From the NCBI RefSeq assembly GCF_014635065.1, contig NZ_BMCG01000005.1, forward strand, positions 283,794-347,793: a stretch of DNA of 64,000 nt, written 5' to 3'. Position 1 is the first letter of the stretch, and every line of letters begins with the position of its first letter. Shown in pieces: positions 8,845-18,257 of the stretch. The position numbers and the translations under genes were made by a program. A model generated the notes under the pieces. That model did no database searches, was not told the DNA's origin, and saw only the letters and a list, made by a program, of their open reading frames with translations. This DNA is from Oxalicibacterium flavum. GTDB lineage: Bacteria; Pseudomonadota; Gammaproteobacteria; Burkholderiales; Burkholderiaceae_D.

Positions 8845-9795
8845 TCAGCCGTTCTGTCGCTGTGCGATCAGTGCAAGGATGGCTTGTGGCGCGTCCGGTA
8901 CCAGGCAGTCGATGACGTGGCGATCCGGCATGCTGCGCAGCCAGGTGATCTGGCGCTTGGCGAGCTGACGTGTGGCGGCGATGCCTTTTTCGCGCAGTTC
9001 GGCCATGCCGTACAGGCCGTCGAGGTATTCCCAGGTCTGCCGGTAGCCGACGCAGCGCATAGACGGCAGGCCGAGGTGCAGGTCCCCGCGCCGGCGCAAT
9101 GTTTCCACTTCATCGATCAGCCCGCCATCCTTCAGCATGGCGTGGAAGCGGTCGGCGATGCGCTGGTGCAGGACGCTGCGGTCCGATGGTTCGAGCGCGA
9201 GCGGCAACAGGTCGAACGGCAATGCGGGTTTGGGTGCCTGCGCCAGAAGCGCGGACATCGGCTGCCCTGTCAGCAGGTGAATTTCGAGCGCGCGCTGGAT
9301 GCGTTGCGAATCGTTGGGTTTGAGGCGGGCGGCAGTGGCCGGATCGACTTTTGCAAGCCGCGCATGCATGGCCGGCGTGCCGAGCTGCACTTCTTCCGCA
9401 TCGAGCGCGGCGCGAATCTCGGGATCGGCCTGCGGCAGCTCGTCGAGCCCGTCGCGCAATCCCTTGAAGTAGAGCATGGTGCCGCCGACCAGCAGCGGCA
9501 GTTTGCCGCGCGCCTGTATCTCGGCCACCAGTTTCAGCGCATCGTGCCGGAACTGCATGACCGAATACGCATCGAGCGGGTCGAGGATGTCGATCAGGTG
9601 GTGCGGCGCCTGCGCGCGTTCGGCCGGCGTCGGCTTGGCGGTACCGATGTCCATGCCGCGATAGACGAGGGCGGAGTCAACCGAGATGATTTCCGACGGA
9701 ATACGGCTGGCGATCTCGAGCGCGGCGGCGGTCTTGCCGGACGCGGTCGGACCCATGAGGGCGACGGCCAGCGGCTTGCGTGCGGCGGCGGTCAT
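8845..9795 (-). CDS. miaA: tRNA dimethylallyltransferase MiaA
   Basis: Transfers the dimethylallyl group to A37 of tRNAs reading UNN codons, the first step of ms2i6A formation. The 316-residue protein begins [22 protein letters not shown], giving the P-loop at residues about 14-22, followed by the family motifs [24 protein letters not shown] and [13 protein letters not shown]. The start at 9795 was chosen because the open frame upstream encodes only Pro/Arg-rich non-conserved sequence. mutL lies 29 bases upstream on the same strand, so the two are probably co-transcribed, as is common in proteobacteria. Confidence 0.96.
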   Translation of the reverse strand: MTAAARKPLAVALMGPTASGKTAAALEIASRIPSEIISVDSALVYRGMDIGTAKPTPAERAQAPHHLIDILDPLDAYSVMQFRHDALKLVAEIQARGKLPLLVGGTMLYFKGLRDGLDELPQADPEIRAALDAEEVQLGTPAMHARLAKVDPATAARLKPNDSQRIQRALEIHLLTGQPMSALLAQAPKPALPFDLLPLALEPSDRSVLHQRIADRFHAMLKDGGLIDEVETLRRRGDLHLGLPSMRCVGYRQTWEYLDGLYGMAELREKGIAATRQLAKRQITWLRSMPDRHVIDCLVPDAPQAILALIAQRQNG

Positions 9796-9824
9796 GCGGG
9801 CCGGCGAGTGTAAAGCGGCATCGC

Positions 9825-11684
9825 CTATTGCCCGCGCTGAAACAGCTTGTCCAGATCGGACAGGCCGAGCTGCACCCAGGTCGGACGGCCGTGATTGCAC
9901 TGGTCGGCGCGTTCGGTCGCTTCCATCTGGCGCAGCAGCGCATTCATCTCGGGCACGGTCAGGATGCGGTTGGCGCGCACGGCGGTGTGGCAGGCCAGCG
10001 TGCCGAGCATTTCGTTGCGGCGCTCGATCAGCACGCGCGAGCCGCCGAATTCGCGCACGTCGCGCAGGACGTCGCGCGCCAGCGTCTGTGCATCGGCGTT
10101 CTTGAGCAGCGCGGGCACGGCGCGCACCGCGAGCGTGGTCGGCGACAGCGCGGTGATGTCGAAGCCCAGCGATTGCAGCACATCCTGGTTTTCCTCGGCG
10201 GTGCCGACTTCCACGCCGTCGGCATAGAAAGTGACCGGGATCAGCAGCGGCTGCACCTGCATGGCGTCGCTGTCGAGCGCGTTCTTCAACTGTTCGTAGA
10301 GGATGCGTTCGTGCGCGGCGTGCATGTCGATCAGTACCAGTCCCTTGCGGTTCTGCGCGAGCACGAAGATGCCGTGCAGTTGCGCGAGCGCGAAGCCGAG
10401 CGGGTATTCTTCGTCGGCATCCATCTGCGTGCTGGCGGCAGGCGCGATGGAAGGCGATGCCTGGTCATCGCCGCCTGCGTCAAGAGACGATGGCGCGTTG
10501 ACCGAAGGCGCAAACAGCGCGCCATAGTTGTCCGTGCTCTGCGCCACGCCGAAGCCGCCGCCGTTGGCCGCGAACGGACTGCCGAGCTGGCTGCCGAAGG
10601 AAGCCTGCTGCTGTTCGCGCAGCCACGGCAGCACGCTGGAAGGCGCGGGCGTCGGAGCCGGTGCGGCGCCATGCGCGGTGGCCGAGGTGCGCGCCAGCGC
10701 GCGCTGCACGGCGTGGAACACGAACTGGTGCACGGCGCGGCTGTCGCGGAAGCGCACTTCGATCTTGGATGGATGCACGTTGACGTCAACCAGCGCCGGA
10801 TCGAGTTCGAGGCTGATCGCATACGACGGATAGCGGTCGCCGTGCAGTACGTCCTGATAGGCCGCACGCACCGCGTGCGTGAGCAGCTTGTCGCGCACGA
10901 AGCGGCCGTTGACGTAGAAATACTGCGCATCGGCGCGCGCCTTGGAAGCGGTCGGCAGGCCGATGAAGCCGGACAGGTGCAGCGGCCCGGCGTTTTCCTC
11001 GAGCGGCAGGCGCGCGCCGGCGAATTCGCTGCCGAGAATCTGCGCGCTGCGCTTGTCGATGTCGTTGACCGTCCAGTGGTCAACGGTCTTGCCGTTGTGC
11101 GTGAGCGAGAAGGCGACGTCCGGACGCGACAGCGCGATGCGGCGCACGACCTCGGCGCAATGGCCGAATTCGGTCTGCTCGGTCTTCAGGAACTTGCGGC
11201 GCGCCGGCGTATTGAAATAGAGGTCCTGCACGTCAATCGTGGTGCCGACCGCGCCCGACGAGGGGCGCACCTCGGCCGCATGACTGCCGACGATTTCCCA
11301 TGCATGCGCGCCATCGGCGGTACGCGAGGTCAGCGTCAATTGCGCGACCGAAGCGATGGACGCCAGCGCCTCGCCGCGAAAGCCGAGCGTGGCGACGTTC
11401 TCGAGTTCGGTCAGCGAGGCGATCTTGGACGTCGCGTGGCGCGCCAGCGCCAGCGGCATCTGCTCGGGCGGAATGCCGCGGCCGTTGTCGGTGATGGCGA
11501 TGCGCTTGACGCCGCCCTGTTCGAGCCGCACCGTGATCTGCGTGGCGCCGGCGTCGAGCGCGTTTTCCAGCAGTTCCTTGACCACCGCGGACGGGCGTTC
11601 GACCACTTCGCCAGCGGCGATCTGCGAGATGAGCTGGTCGGAAAGCGGCTGGATCGGCCGCGGAGAAGACGGGGATGCGTGCAT
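9825..11684 (-). CDS. mutL: DNA mismatch repair protein MutL
   Basis: ATPase and mediator of methyl-independent or MutS-directed mismatch repair, 619 residues. The N-terminal GHKL ATPase shows the E-N-A-L-D-A-G-A-T helix, TDNGRGI and [10 protein letters not shown] motifs. A low-complexity Ala/Pro/Ser linker covers roughly residues 340-430. The C-terminal domain carries [12 protein letters not shown], which fits the DQHA(x)2E(x)4E endonuclease motif apart from Gln to Met, and CNHGRP near the end, so this MutL is predicted to be a nicking endonuclease as expected outside the MutH-containing gammaproteobacteria. The start at 11684 removes a non-conserved extension. Confidence 0.96.
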   Translation of the reverse strand: MHASPSSPRPIQPLSDQLISQIAAGEVVERPSAVVKELLENALDAGATQITVRLEQGGVKRIAITDNGRGIPPEQMPLALARHATSKIASLTELENVATLGFRGEALASIASVAQLTLTSRTADGAHAWEIVGSHAAEVRPSSGAVGTTIDVQDLYFNTPARRKFLKTEQTEFGHCAEVVRRIALSRPDVAFSLTHNGKTVDHWTVNDIDKRSAQILGSEFAGARLPLEENAGPLHLSGFIGLPTASKARADAQYFYVNGRFVRDKLLTHAVRAAYQDVLHGDRYPSYAISLELDPALVDVNVHPSKIEVRFRDSRAVHQFVFHAVQRALARTSATAHGAAPAPTPAPSSVLPWLREQQQASFGSQLGSPFAANGGGFGVAQSTDNYGALFAPSVNAPSSLDAGGDDQASPSIAPAASTQMDADEEYPLGFALAQLHGIFVLAQNRKGLVLIDMHAAHERILYEQLKNALDSDAMQVQPLLIPVTFYADGVEVGTAEENQDVLQSLGFDITALSPTTLAVRAVPALLKNADAQTLARDVLRDVREFGGSRVLIERRNEMLGTLACHTAVRANRILTVPEMNALLRQMEATERADQCNHGRPTWVQLGLSDLDKLFQRGQ

Positions 11685-11821
11685 CTGCGCATTATAGCGG
11701 GTGGTGCTCGCGGTCCGATAGGCGCCGTGCGGCCTGTCCCTGTCGCCGGCAGGGCTTTGCCGCGCCTGCCGATGCCGGTCGCGTGCCTCGGTTATCATGT
11801 CGCAGCAACCGAAGGAGTGTT

Positions 11822-12466
11822 ATGGAATTCATGCAGTTTTTCGACATGATCTTGCATGTCGACAAGTATCTCGGGGTCTTCATCGCCCAGTACGGCCCGC
11901 TGATCTATCTGGTCTTGTTCACCATCATCTTCAGCGAAACCGGTCTCGTCATTTTCCCCTTCCTGCCCGGCGACACGCTGCTGTTCATTGCCGGTGCCTT
12001 CTGCGCCACCGGCAGCATGCACATCGGCCTGCTGATGTTCCTGCTGGTGACGGCGGCCGTGCTTGGCAATACCGTCAACTACTGGATCGGCTCGGCCATC
12101 GGCGACAAGGTCTATACGCACGACTACCGCTGGCTGGACCGCGCGGCGCTGCAACGCACGCATGCGTTCTATGAAAACCACGGCGGCAAGTTCCTGGTGC
12201 TGGCGCGATTCCTGCCGATCGTGCGCACCTTCGCGCCCTTCGTGGCCGGCGTATCGAAGATGACCTTCGCCAAGTTCCAGCTCTTCAACTGCACGGGTGC
12301 CTTGCTGTGGATCTGTGGGCTGGTGGTGGCCGGCTACCTGTTCGGCAACATCCCGATCATCCGCGACCATCTGAGCACCATCGTGCTGATCGGCGTCGGT
12401 GCGGCGGCGATTCCGGTGCTGCTGGGGGCCTTGTGGAAGGTGGGCAAGCGCTTCTCTGCCCGTTGA
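11822..12466 (+). CDS. DedA family membrane protein
   Basis: 214-residue inner-membrane protein of the DedA/VTT superfamily, implicated in envelope lipid (undecaprenyl-phosphate or phospholipid) translocation and membrane-potential homeostasis. Family hallmarks are visible: the re-entrant segment FSETGLVIFPFLPGDTLLF with conserved Glu and Asp, the G-[F/Y]-x3-R-type region HGGKFLVLARFLPIVRTFAPFVAG with essential arginines, and C-terminal helices. The start ATG follows a good GAAGGAG site. The gene stands alone, divergent from mutL and convergent with amiC. Confidence 0.9.
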   Translation: MEFMQFFDMILHVDKYLGVFIAQYGPLIYLVLFTIIFSETGLVIFPFLPGDTLLFIAGAFCATGSMHIGLLMFLLVTAAVLGNTVNYWIGSAIGDKVYTHDYRWLDRAALQRTHAFYENHGGKFLVLARFLPIVRTFAPFVAGVSKMTFAKFQLFNCTGALLWICGLVVAGYLFGNIPIIRDHLSTIVLIGVGAAAIPVLLGALWKVGKRFSAR

Positions 12467-12467
12467 A

Positions 12468-12490
12468 GCAGGCGGCGCGAGCCGCCTGTT
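12468..12490. terminator. Hairpin between convergent dedA-like gene and amiC
   Basis: GCAGGCGGC - GCGA - GCCGCCTG forms an 8-base-pair GC stem with a GNRA-type tetraloop exactly in the 24-base gap between the two convergent genes. The trailing T-run is short (TTCT), so termination efficiency is uncertain, but the position fits a shared bidirectional terminator. Confidence 0.5.
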
Positions 12491-13807
12491 CTACATCATG
12501 CGCGACTTGGACAGCGGCGGATTCTTCGCAAAGTAGCGCTTGATGCCCTGCGCGATGGCTTCGGCCATCTGTTCCTGGTAGGCGGGGTCGCGCAGACGGA
12601 CTTCTTCCTGCGGATTGGAAATGAAGGCGGTCTCGATCAGGATGCTCGGGATGTCCGGTGCCTTGAGCACCGCAAAGCCGGCCTGTTCCACCGCATTCTT
12701 GTGCAGGCGGTTGATGCCGCCGATTTCCTGCAGCACGGTCTTGCCGAGCTTGAGGCTGTCGTTGATCTGCGCCGTGGTTGACAGGTCGAACAGCACGCTG
12801 GCGAGCTGCTTGTCGGCGCCGCCCCTGACGTTGGTGCCGCCGATCAGATCGGCTGCGTTCTCCTTGTTGGCCAGCCAACGCGCGGCCGTCGAGCTCGCTC
12901 CCTTTTCCGACAGGGCAAATACCGAGGAGCCATTGGCGGTCGGCTTGACGAAGGCATCGGCGTGGATGGAGACGAACAGGTCGGCATTGACGCGGCGCGC
13001 CTTTTGCACGCGCGTGCCGAGCGGCACGAAGAAGTCGGCGTCGCGCGTCAGCATCACGCGCATATTGGGTTCGCGTTCGAGCTTGGTCTTGAGCCGCTTG
13101 GCGATGGCCAGCACGATATCCTTTTCGCGCGTGCCGCGCGGTCCGATCGCACCGGGGTCCTCGCCGCCGTGGCCGGGATCGAGCGTGATCGTCAGCATGC
13201 GCGAGACTTGCGGCTGCGGTGTCTTGCCCGGTTCGCGGGGAGGCGTGGTTTCCGCCAAAGGCGGCGTGCCGGGTGAGGGCAGCGATTCGGTGACCGGATC
13301 GTCGATCGACCACTTGCCTTCGCGGATCAGCGCCGCGATCGGATCGGGCGGATTGACCGGGTAGAGGTCGAACACAAGCCGGTGCTGGTATTCGCCGACC
13401 GGCGCCAGCGTGAAGACCTGCGGATTGATCTTTTCCTTGAGGTCGAACACCAGCCGCACGATGTGGGGTTTGTTCTGGCCGACCCGGATCTGGCTCACGT
13501 AGGGATCGTTGGGCTGGACCTTGGCGACCAGGCTTTTCAGGGTCGGATTGAGATCGATGCCCTCGATGTCGATGACCAGCCGGTCCGGATTCTCGAGCGT
13601 GAAATGCTGGGTTTTGAGGTCGCTGTCGTTCTCCAGCGTGACCCGCGTGTAGTCTTCGGCCGGCCACATGCGCACCGCGAGAATCTGCGCTGCCCGCGCC
13701 GTCAGCGGCGTCAGGAGGGAAATCAGCAGCGTGCCGCCGGCCTTGAGGACCGTGCGGCGTCTTCTTGCAACTACAGGTTGGGTGCGAATTTCAGTCGGTT
13801 CAGACAT
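12491..13807 (-). CDS. amiC: N-acetylmuramoyl-L-alanine amidase AmiC (Tat-exported)
   Basis: Periplasmic zinc amidase that splits septal peptidoglycan during daughter-cell separation, 438 residues. The N-terminus ARRRRTVLKAGGTLLISL followed by TARAA is a twin-arginine signal with a hydrophobic core. An AMIN localisation domain follows (about 45-150), then a linker and an Amidase_3 domain (about 195-425) with TLDPGHGGEDPGAIG, E in REKDIVLAIAKRL, SIHADAF and IETAFISNPQEE, supplying zinc ligands and catalytic Glu. Its start codon lies 37 bases inside the upstream tsaE gene, so the two are translationally linked, the common proteobacterial arrangement. Confidence 0.94.
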   Translation of the reverse strand: MSEPTEIRTQPVVARRRRTVLKAGGTLLISLLTPLTARAAQILAVRMWPAEDYTRVTLENDSDLKTQHFTLENPDRLVIDIEGIDLNPTLKSLVAKVQPNDPYVSQIRVGQNKPHIVRLVFDLKEKINPQVFTLAPVGEYQHRLVFDLYPVNPPDPIAALIREGKWSIDDPVTESLPSPGTPPLAETTPPREPGKTPQPQVSRMLTITLDPGHGGEDPGAIGPRGTREKDIVLAIAKRLKTKLEREPNMRVMLTRDADFFVPLGTRVQKARRVNADLFVSIHADAFVKPTANGSSVFALSEKGASSTAARWLANKENAADLIGGTNVRGGADKQLASVLFDLSTTAQINDSLKLGKTVLQEIGGINRLHKNAVEQAGFAVLKAPDIPSILIETAFISNPQEEVRLRDPAYQEQMAEAIAQGIKRYFAKNPPLSKSRMM

Positions 13808-14259
13808 GCAATACCTTGATCGGACAACGCCAGCAATTCTACATCACGCCCTTCGCCCGCCACAGAGAGGGAAATACGCAGGTCGGGTGCGGGCAATACG
13901 CCATCGGCCTTTTCGGGCCATTCGATGATGCAGACGGTTTCCGCGTTGAAATGTTCCCGAAAACCCGCATCCAGGAATTCCTCGGGGCTGCTCATGCGGT
14001 ACAGGTCGAAGTGCACGACCTGCAGCATGCCGTGTTCGGTTTCGATCAGATAGGGTTCCGCCAGCGTGTAGGTCGGGCTTTTCACATGGCCGTCATGACC
14101 CAGCGCATGCAGCATGGACCGCGTGAGCGCGGTCTTGCCGGCTCCGAGGTCGCCGTGCAGATAGATGGTCAGGCCGGGCGCGATCGCATGCGCGAGCGCG
14201 GCACCGAGTGCCAGGGTGCCGGCTTCTTCATGCAGATGAGCGTTGAGGTGGCTGGGCAT
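13771..14259 (-). CDS. tsaE: tRNA t6A biosynthesis ATPase TsaE
   Basis: Small P-loop ATPase that cycles the TsaB-TsaD complex making t6A37 in ANN-reading tRNAs; its partner tsaD is at 33401-34429. The 162-residue product has the Walker A HGDLGAGKTALTRSM, the switch-like SPTYTL segment, the HFDLYR Walker B region and IIEWPEKA, all diagnostic. The start at 14259 gives the usual length. An alternative ATG at 14295 adds 12 residues and overlaps the stop of the upstream AEC gene as TAATG, which would couple translation. The 3' end overlaps amiC by 37 bases. Confidence 0.93.
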   Translation of the reverse strand: MPSHLNAHLHEEAGTLALGAALAHAIAPGLTIYLHGDLGAGKTALTRSMLHALGHDGHVKSPTYTLAEPYLIETEHGMLQVVHFDLYRMSSPEEFLDAGFREHFNAETVCIIEWPEKADGVLPAPDLRISLSVAGEGRDVELLALSDQGIACLNRLKFAPNL

Positions 14260-14294
14260 GTTGTTGTTTCGGAAAAGGCGAGTCGTGGCAGGCA

Positions 14295-15185
14295 TTACTG
14301 TAGCAGCGCCAGCCAGACCGGCAAGGTGCCCATCGACAGCAGGGTCCCGGCCGAGATCAGGAAAGCGGTGAGCGGACCGTTGCCGCCCATGCGCACCGCC
14401 AGCACGTAGCAGCTCGAGGCGGTCGGCAGCGCGGCGAACATCACGACCAGCGTCAGTTGTTCGGGCGGCAGCTGCGCCCAGATGCCGAGCGCATAGGTGA
14501 TGGCCGGCACCGCGACCAGTTTGACCGCGAGGAACCAGGCGGCGATGCCCTTGGCGGCCTGCAGCCCGGTCATGCGCAGGCCGGCGCCGACCATGATCAG
14601 CCCGAGCGCGATCGAGGCATTGCCGAGGCGCGACAGGAAGGCGCCCGCCAGCTCCGGCAGGTGGAAGCCGGCGAGATTGAACGACACGCCGCACAGCGTG
14701 GCGATCAGCAGCGGATTCTTCAGCAGTTCGAGCAGCAGGCCGCCCTTGTTCCTGACCAGCGCATGTACCGCCGCCATGTTGCACAGCGGGACCGCGAAAC
14801 CGATGATCAGGCCCATCAGCGAGGTGCCTTCGGGGCCGCCGAGGCGGCTTGCGATCGCCAGCGCGATATAGGAATTGAAACGGAAGGCGGTCTGCACGCC
14901 CGACTCGAACACCATCGGCTCGACCTTGAACAGCGGCTTGGCGAGCCAGCCCAGCACGATGCCGCTGAGGCAGGCCGCCATCGCGATCTGCAGGAATACG
15001 CCGGTCCTGGAAAAATCGATCGGCGAGCGCGCGGTCGAATAGAACAGCAGGGCGGGGAACAGGATGTAATAGATCAGCCGTTCCATGCCTTCCCAGAACG
15101 GCGCGCCCCATTTGGTCACGCGAATCAGCACCGCGCCGAACAGGATCAGCAGGAAATCGGGCAGCAGGATATTGACGATGTGCAT
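14295..15185 (-). CDS. AEC family (auxin efflux carrier-type) transporter
   Basis: 296-residue integral-membrane protein with about ten hydrophobic helices arranged as two five-helix repeats, the AEC family (PF03547, members include malonate, malate and lactate carriers). Recognisable points are the N-terminal LLPDFLLILFGAVLIR, the mid-protein NPLLIATLCGVSFNLAGFHLPE and the C-terminal half GLIMVGAGLR...KLVAVPAITYALG with conserved Pro/Gly in the crossover helices. It ends by abutting tsaE, and lies downstream of the dctR-like gene on the same strand, so an organic-acid substrate is plausible. The direction of transport cannot be told. Confidence 0.82.
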   Translation of the reverse strand: MHIVNILLPDFLLILFGAVLIRVTKWGAPFWEGMERLIYYILFPALLFYSTARSPIDFSRTGVFLQIAMAACLSGIVLGWLAKPLFKVEPMVFESGVQTAFRFNSYIALAIASRLGGPEGTSLMGLIIGFAVPLCNMAAVHALVRNKGGLLLELLKNPLLIATLCGVSFNLAGFHLPELAGAFLSRLGNASIALGLIMVGAGLRMTGLQAAKGIAAWFLAVKLVAVPAITYALGIWAQLPPEQLTLVVMFAALPTASSCYVLAVRMGGNGPLTAFLISAGTLLSMGTLPVWLALLQ

Positions 15186-15276
15186 GAAAGATCAGCGCTC
15201 GACGATTGGTCGCCAGTGGAACATGAAGAGCGGCGGCGCAGGCCAACCGCGGTGCGTATCCTGTTGCCGTTGCCTG

Positions 15277-15867
15277 TTACTTCAGAAGACGCGCCAGTTC
15301 GACGGCGGTCTTGACATTCATCTTGTCGAAAATGTGCGCGCGGTGCACTTCCACCGTGCGCATGCTGATGCCGAGCTTGTCGGCGATGACCTTGTTCATC
15401 TTGCCTTCGAGGATCAGGTCCAGCACTTCGCGCTCGCGGCTCGACAGGGCGGCCAGGCGCGTGTGGATGGCGGCGCTCTCGATGGCCTGCTCGGAGGCGA
15501 TCAGCGCTTCCTGCACGCGATCCATCAGCTTGTTGTCGTTGAACGGTTTTTCGAAGAAGTCGAAGGCGCCGCGCTTGAGTGCATCGACCGCCATCGGCAC
15601 GTCGCCGTGGCCGGTCAGGAAGATCACCGGGAAGGTCTGCGTCAGGCCGCGCGTGGCCAGCAGATCGAACAGCGCAATGCCGCTCAGGTCCGGCATGCGC
15701 ACGTCGAGCAGCACGGCATGGCCCTGGGTGCCGGTGCGGACCATGTTGTCCAGCATGGAGAGAAAGGCCTTGCCGCTTTCGTGCGGGATGGCCGTGATGC
15801 CGCGCGACTTGGCCAGCCACATCAGCGAATCGCGGATTACTTCTTCGTCGTCAATAATGTGCAGCAT
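15277..15867 (-). CDS. dctR: FixJ/LuxR-type response regulator, DctR-like
   Basis: 196-residue two-component regulator. The receiver domain (1-120) has the acidic pair D6-D7, the phosphorylation site Asp55 in VLLDVRMPD, the Thr of LTGHGD and Lys in FEKPFND. The C-terminal LuxR helix-turn-helix (about 132-196) has LSSREREVLDLILEGKMNKVIADKLGISMRTVEVHR (given here as a family signature in two pieces: LSSREREVL and MRTVEVHRA). Rhodobacter DctR, partner of DctS for C4-dicarboxylate uptake, belongs to this subfamily. It lies 130 bases after the kinase gene and is presumably its partner. Likely targets are the divergent dctP or the nearby transporter genes. Confidence 0.8.
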   Translation of the reverse strand: MLHIIDDEEVIRDSLMWLAKSRGITAIPHESGKAFLSMLDNMVRTGTQGHAVLLDVRMPDLSGIALFDLLATRGLTQTFPVIFLTGHGDVPMAVDALKRGAFDFFEKPFNDNKLMDRVQEALIASEQAIESAAIHTRLAALSSREREVLDLILEGKMNKVIADKLGISMRTVEVHRAHIFDKMNVKTAVELARLLK

Positions 15868-15997
15868 TCAAAATCCTGTGAGTCAGCCATGCCGGAAACG
15901 GTCATGCCATGGCGTATCGGGGATGCGGAGAAGAGTGTGCCATCGCCCGATGAAAAACGCGGGATGCAAATCGGATTTGCGCCGGAAAACCGCTATT

Positions 15998-18064
15998 TTA
16001 GCCGTTTCGGGTTGCTCGCATTGTCGATGCGATTGGCCTATTTTGCAACGCCGGCACATAGGCCGGCAGCGAGAAGCGGAAAATCGTGCCGCCCTGCGGA
16101 TTGTTCTCGTGCGTTAGCGCGCCGCCATGGAACTCGATGGCGGTGCGGCAGATCGAAAGCCCCATGCCCATGCCGTCGGCCTTGGTCGAGAAGAACGGCG
16201 AGAACAGGCGCGCCGCGACTTCCGGCGGGATACCATGGCCCTGGTCGATGATGGACACCACCACGCTGGTCGGGCGGCGGCTGTCGAGCGCGGCGGTGAT
16301 GCGCAGTACCTGGCGCGCAGGCGGAACGTTCTGCATGGACTCGATGGCGTTGCGTGTCAGGTTCAGCAGCACCTGTTCCAGCAGCACGCGGTCGGCATTG
16401 ACCGGCGGCAGGTCTTCCGGCACGTCGATTTCGATCGAGACAAAGTACTTCTGCGCCTGCAGTTCGACCAGTGGCGCAACCGCCTCGATCAGTTCGGCAA
16501 TGGTGATGGCGGAGCGCATGGGTTCGCGTTTCTTGACGAAGGTGTGCACGCTGCGAATGATCTGGCCTGCGCGCTGCGCCTGCGCGCCGGTCTTTTCCAG
16601 CGCTTCCTGCAGCATGTCGCGATCCAGCGCCTTGGCGTCGGCATGCTCGAGCATGTTGAGCACGCCGGTGGTGTAGCTGGAAATCGCCGCCAGCGGCTGA
16701 TTGAGTTCGTGCGCCAGCGTCGAGGCGATCTCGCCCATGGTCGCCAGGCGCGCGCTGGCCTGCAGTTTTTCCTGTTGCTGGCGGTTCAGGTCCTCCACGC
16801 GCTTGCGGTCGGAAATGTCGAGGATCGATCCCATCCAGCCGGTCTGGCGGCCGGTGTCGTCGACGAGCGGCGATTCGAAGAACAGCACCGGGATGCGCGT
16901 GCCGTCGGCGTGGCGCAGCACCGTCTCGAAACCCTGCGGCGGCAGGTTGCCGGCCACTACCTGCGCAAAGCGGCGCTGGTATTCGTTCATCGCCTCCGGC
17001 GCCCAGTAGGGCATGGGCGGGTGCTTGCCGACGATCTCCTCGGCCGGCATGCCGACCATTTCGCAGAAGGCCGGGTTGACGTAGGTTACGCGGCCTTCGA
17101 GGTCGCGCGCGCGCAGGCCCGTGATCAGCGAATTCTCCATCGCCACGCGGAAGGTGACCTGCTCGCGCAGCGCCGCCTCGGCGGCATTGCGTCGGTTGAT
17201 GTCGCGCCACAGCGCGATCAGGCTCCACATCAGGCCGACCGAGAGCAGGATGATGGCATCCACCAGCAGGCTCGGCAGCAGCTTGGGCGCACCCTTGATG
17301 CTGTCGGTCGCCAGCTGCAGCGAGACGCCGGCCAGATTGAGCGCGCGATGATGCGTATAGATGCCGCGTCCGGCGCCGCCCGAGGCACGCTTGTGGATCA
17401 CGCTGCCGTTGATGTCGGTCAGTGCGATCTCGTTGTCCTGCGCGAACCACCACGGCACCATGTCGTCGAGGATGCTGGAGGCCAGGTAGCTGGCGATGAT
17501 GCTGCCGACGTAGCGTTCGCCGACGAAGATCGGTACGTGGTAGTCGAGCATGACGGGACCGGTCTTGTCGGCCGCCGGCTGGCTGTATAGCGGCGAGCGC
17601 GTCATGCGGGCGCGCTGGTCGGCCGTGCGCGACGGCTCCGACAGCACGTCGAGCGACATCAGCGTCTCGTCGGTCGAGGTCAGCAATTTGCCGTTGGCGT
17701 CCAGATAAATGATGCGATGGATTTCATGATTGTTGCGGATCAGGTTTTCCATGCGGTCCTGCAGGCGCGACCCTTCGAGATAGCCGGCGGCGATCTCGGC
17801 TGCCATCAGGCTCAGGCTTTCCTCGTTGCGCTGCAGCTGGAAGCGGATGGTCTGTTCGACCCACAGCGAATCGGCCACCAGTTGTTCCTGGCGTTCGGCG
17901 GTTTCCTGTTCCTTCTCGTGGATCGGCAGCCAGATCAGCGTGGTGATGAACAGCAGTCCCAGAAACAGCGGCAGCAGCCAGCGCCAGGCCTGCTTGCGGC
18001 TTGGAAAGCTGAAGTTGGAGAAGCGTGGCTGTTTTGGCATCATGAAAACGTTCGGATAATGCAA
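15998..18064 (-). CDS. dctS: PAS-containing sensor histidine kinase, DctS-like
   Basis: 688-residue membrane sensor kinase. Helix 1 spans about 29-47, a periplasmic Cache-type sensor domain about 50-260, helix 2 about 264-286, then a PAS domain (about 305-425) and a kinase core with the H box ATMGEIASTLAHELNQPL (His452), N box NLTRNAIESM, G1 DQGHGIP and G2 GMGMGLSICR. This layout is that of DctS/DctB-type dicarboxylate sensors. It is encoded upstream of the response regulator and divergent from a DctP binding protein. The start may be 18064 or the ATG at 18043. Ligand specificity is inferred from the neighbours only. Confidence 0.82.
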   Translation of the reverse strand: MHYPNVFMMPKQPRFSNFSFPSRKQAWRWLLPLFLGLLFITTLIWLPIHEKEQETAERQEQLVADSLWVEQTIRFQLQRNEESLSLMAAEIAAGYLEGSRLQDRMENLIRNNHEIHRIIYLDANGKLLTSTDETLMSLDVLSEPSRTADQRARMTRSPLYSQPAADKTGPVMLDYHVPIFVGERYVGSIIASYLASSILDDMVPWWFAQDNEIALTDINGSVIHKRASGGAGRGIYTHHRALNLAGVSLQLATDSIKGAPKLLPSLLVDAIILLSVGLMWSLIALWRDINRRNAAEAALREQVTFRVAMENSLITGLRARDLEGRVTYVNPAFCEMVGMPAEEIVGKHPPMPYWAPEAMNEYQRRFAQVVAGNLPPQGFETVLRHADGTRIPVLFFESPLVDDTGRQTGWMGSILDISDRKRVEDLNRQQQEKLQASARLATMGEIASTLAHELNQPLAAISSYTTGVLNMLEHADAKALDRDMLQEALEKTGAQAQRAGQIIRSVHTFVKKREPMRSAITIAELIEAVAPLVELQAQKYFVSIEIDVPEDLPPVNADRVLLEQVLLNLTRNAIESMQNVPPARQVLRITAALDSRRPTSVVVSIIDQGHGIPPEVAARLFSPFFSTKADGMGMGLSICRTAIEFHGGALTHENNPQGGTIFRFSLPAYVPALQNRPIASTMRATRNG

Positions 18065-18257
18065 TGCGGAGGAAGCGGCGGCACATCACTTGCCGACAGG
18101 CATTGCACGAGCTTGCACATCGCGGTATGGTTCATGCAGGTGTCACGATAATGCGTGATGGCGGTCGGCTGGCGGCTGCGGTTATCCACACTTGTGACCC
18201 GGCAGGCGACTGCGCATAGTACCAACAAAACTATAATTCGAGACTCCTGATTCGCGC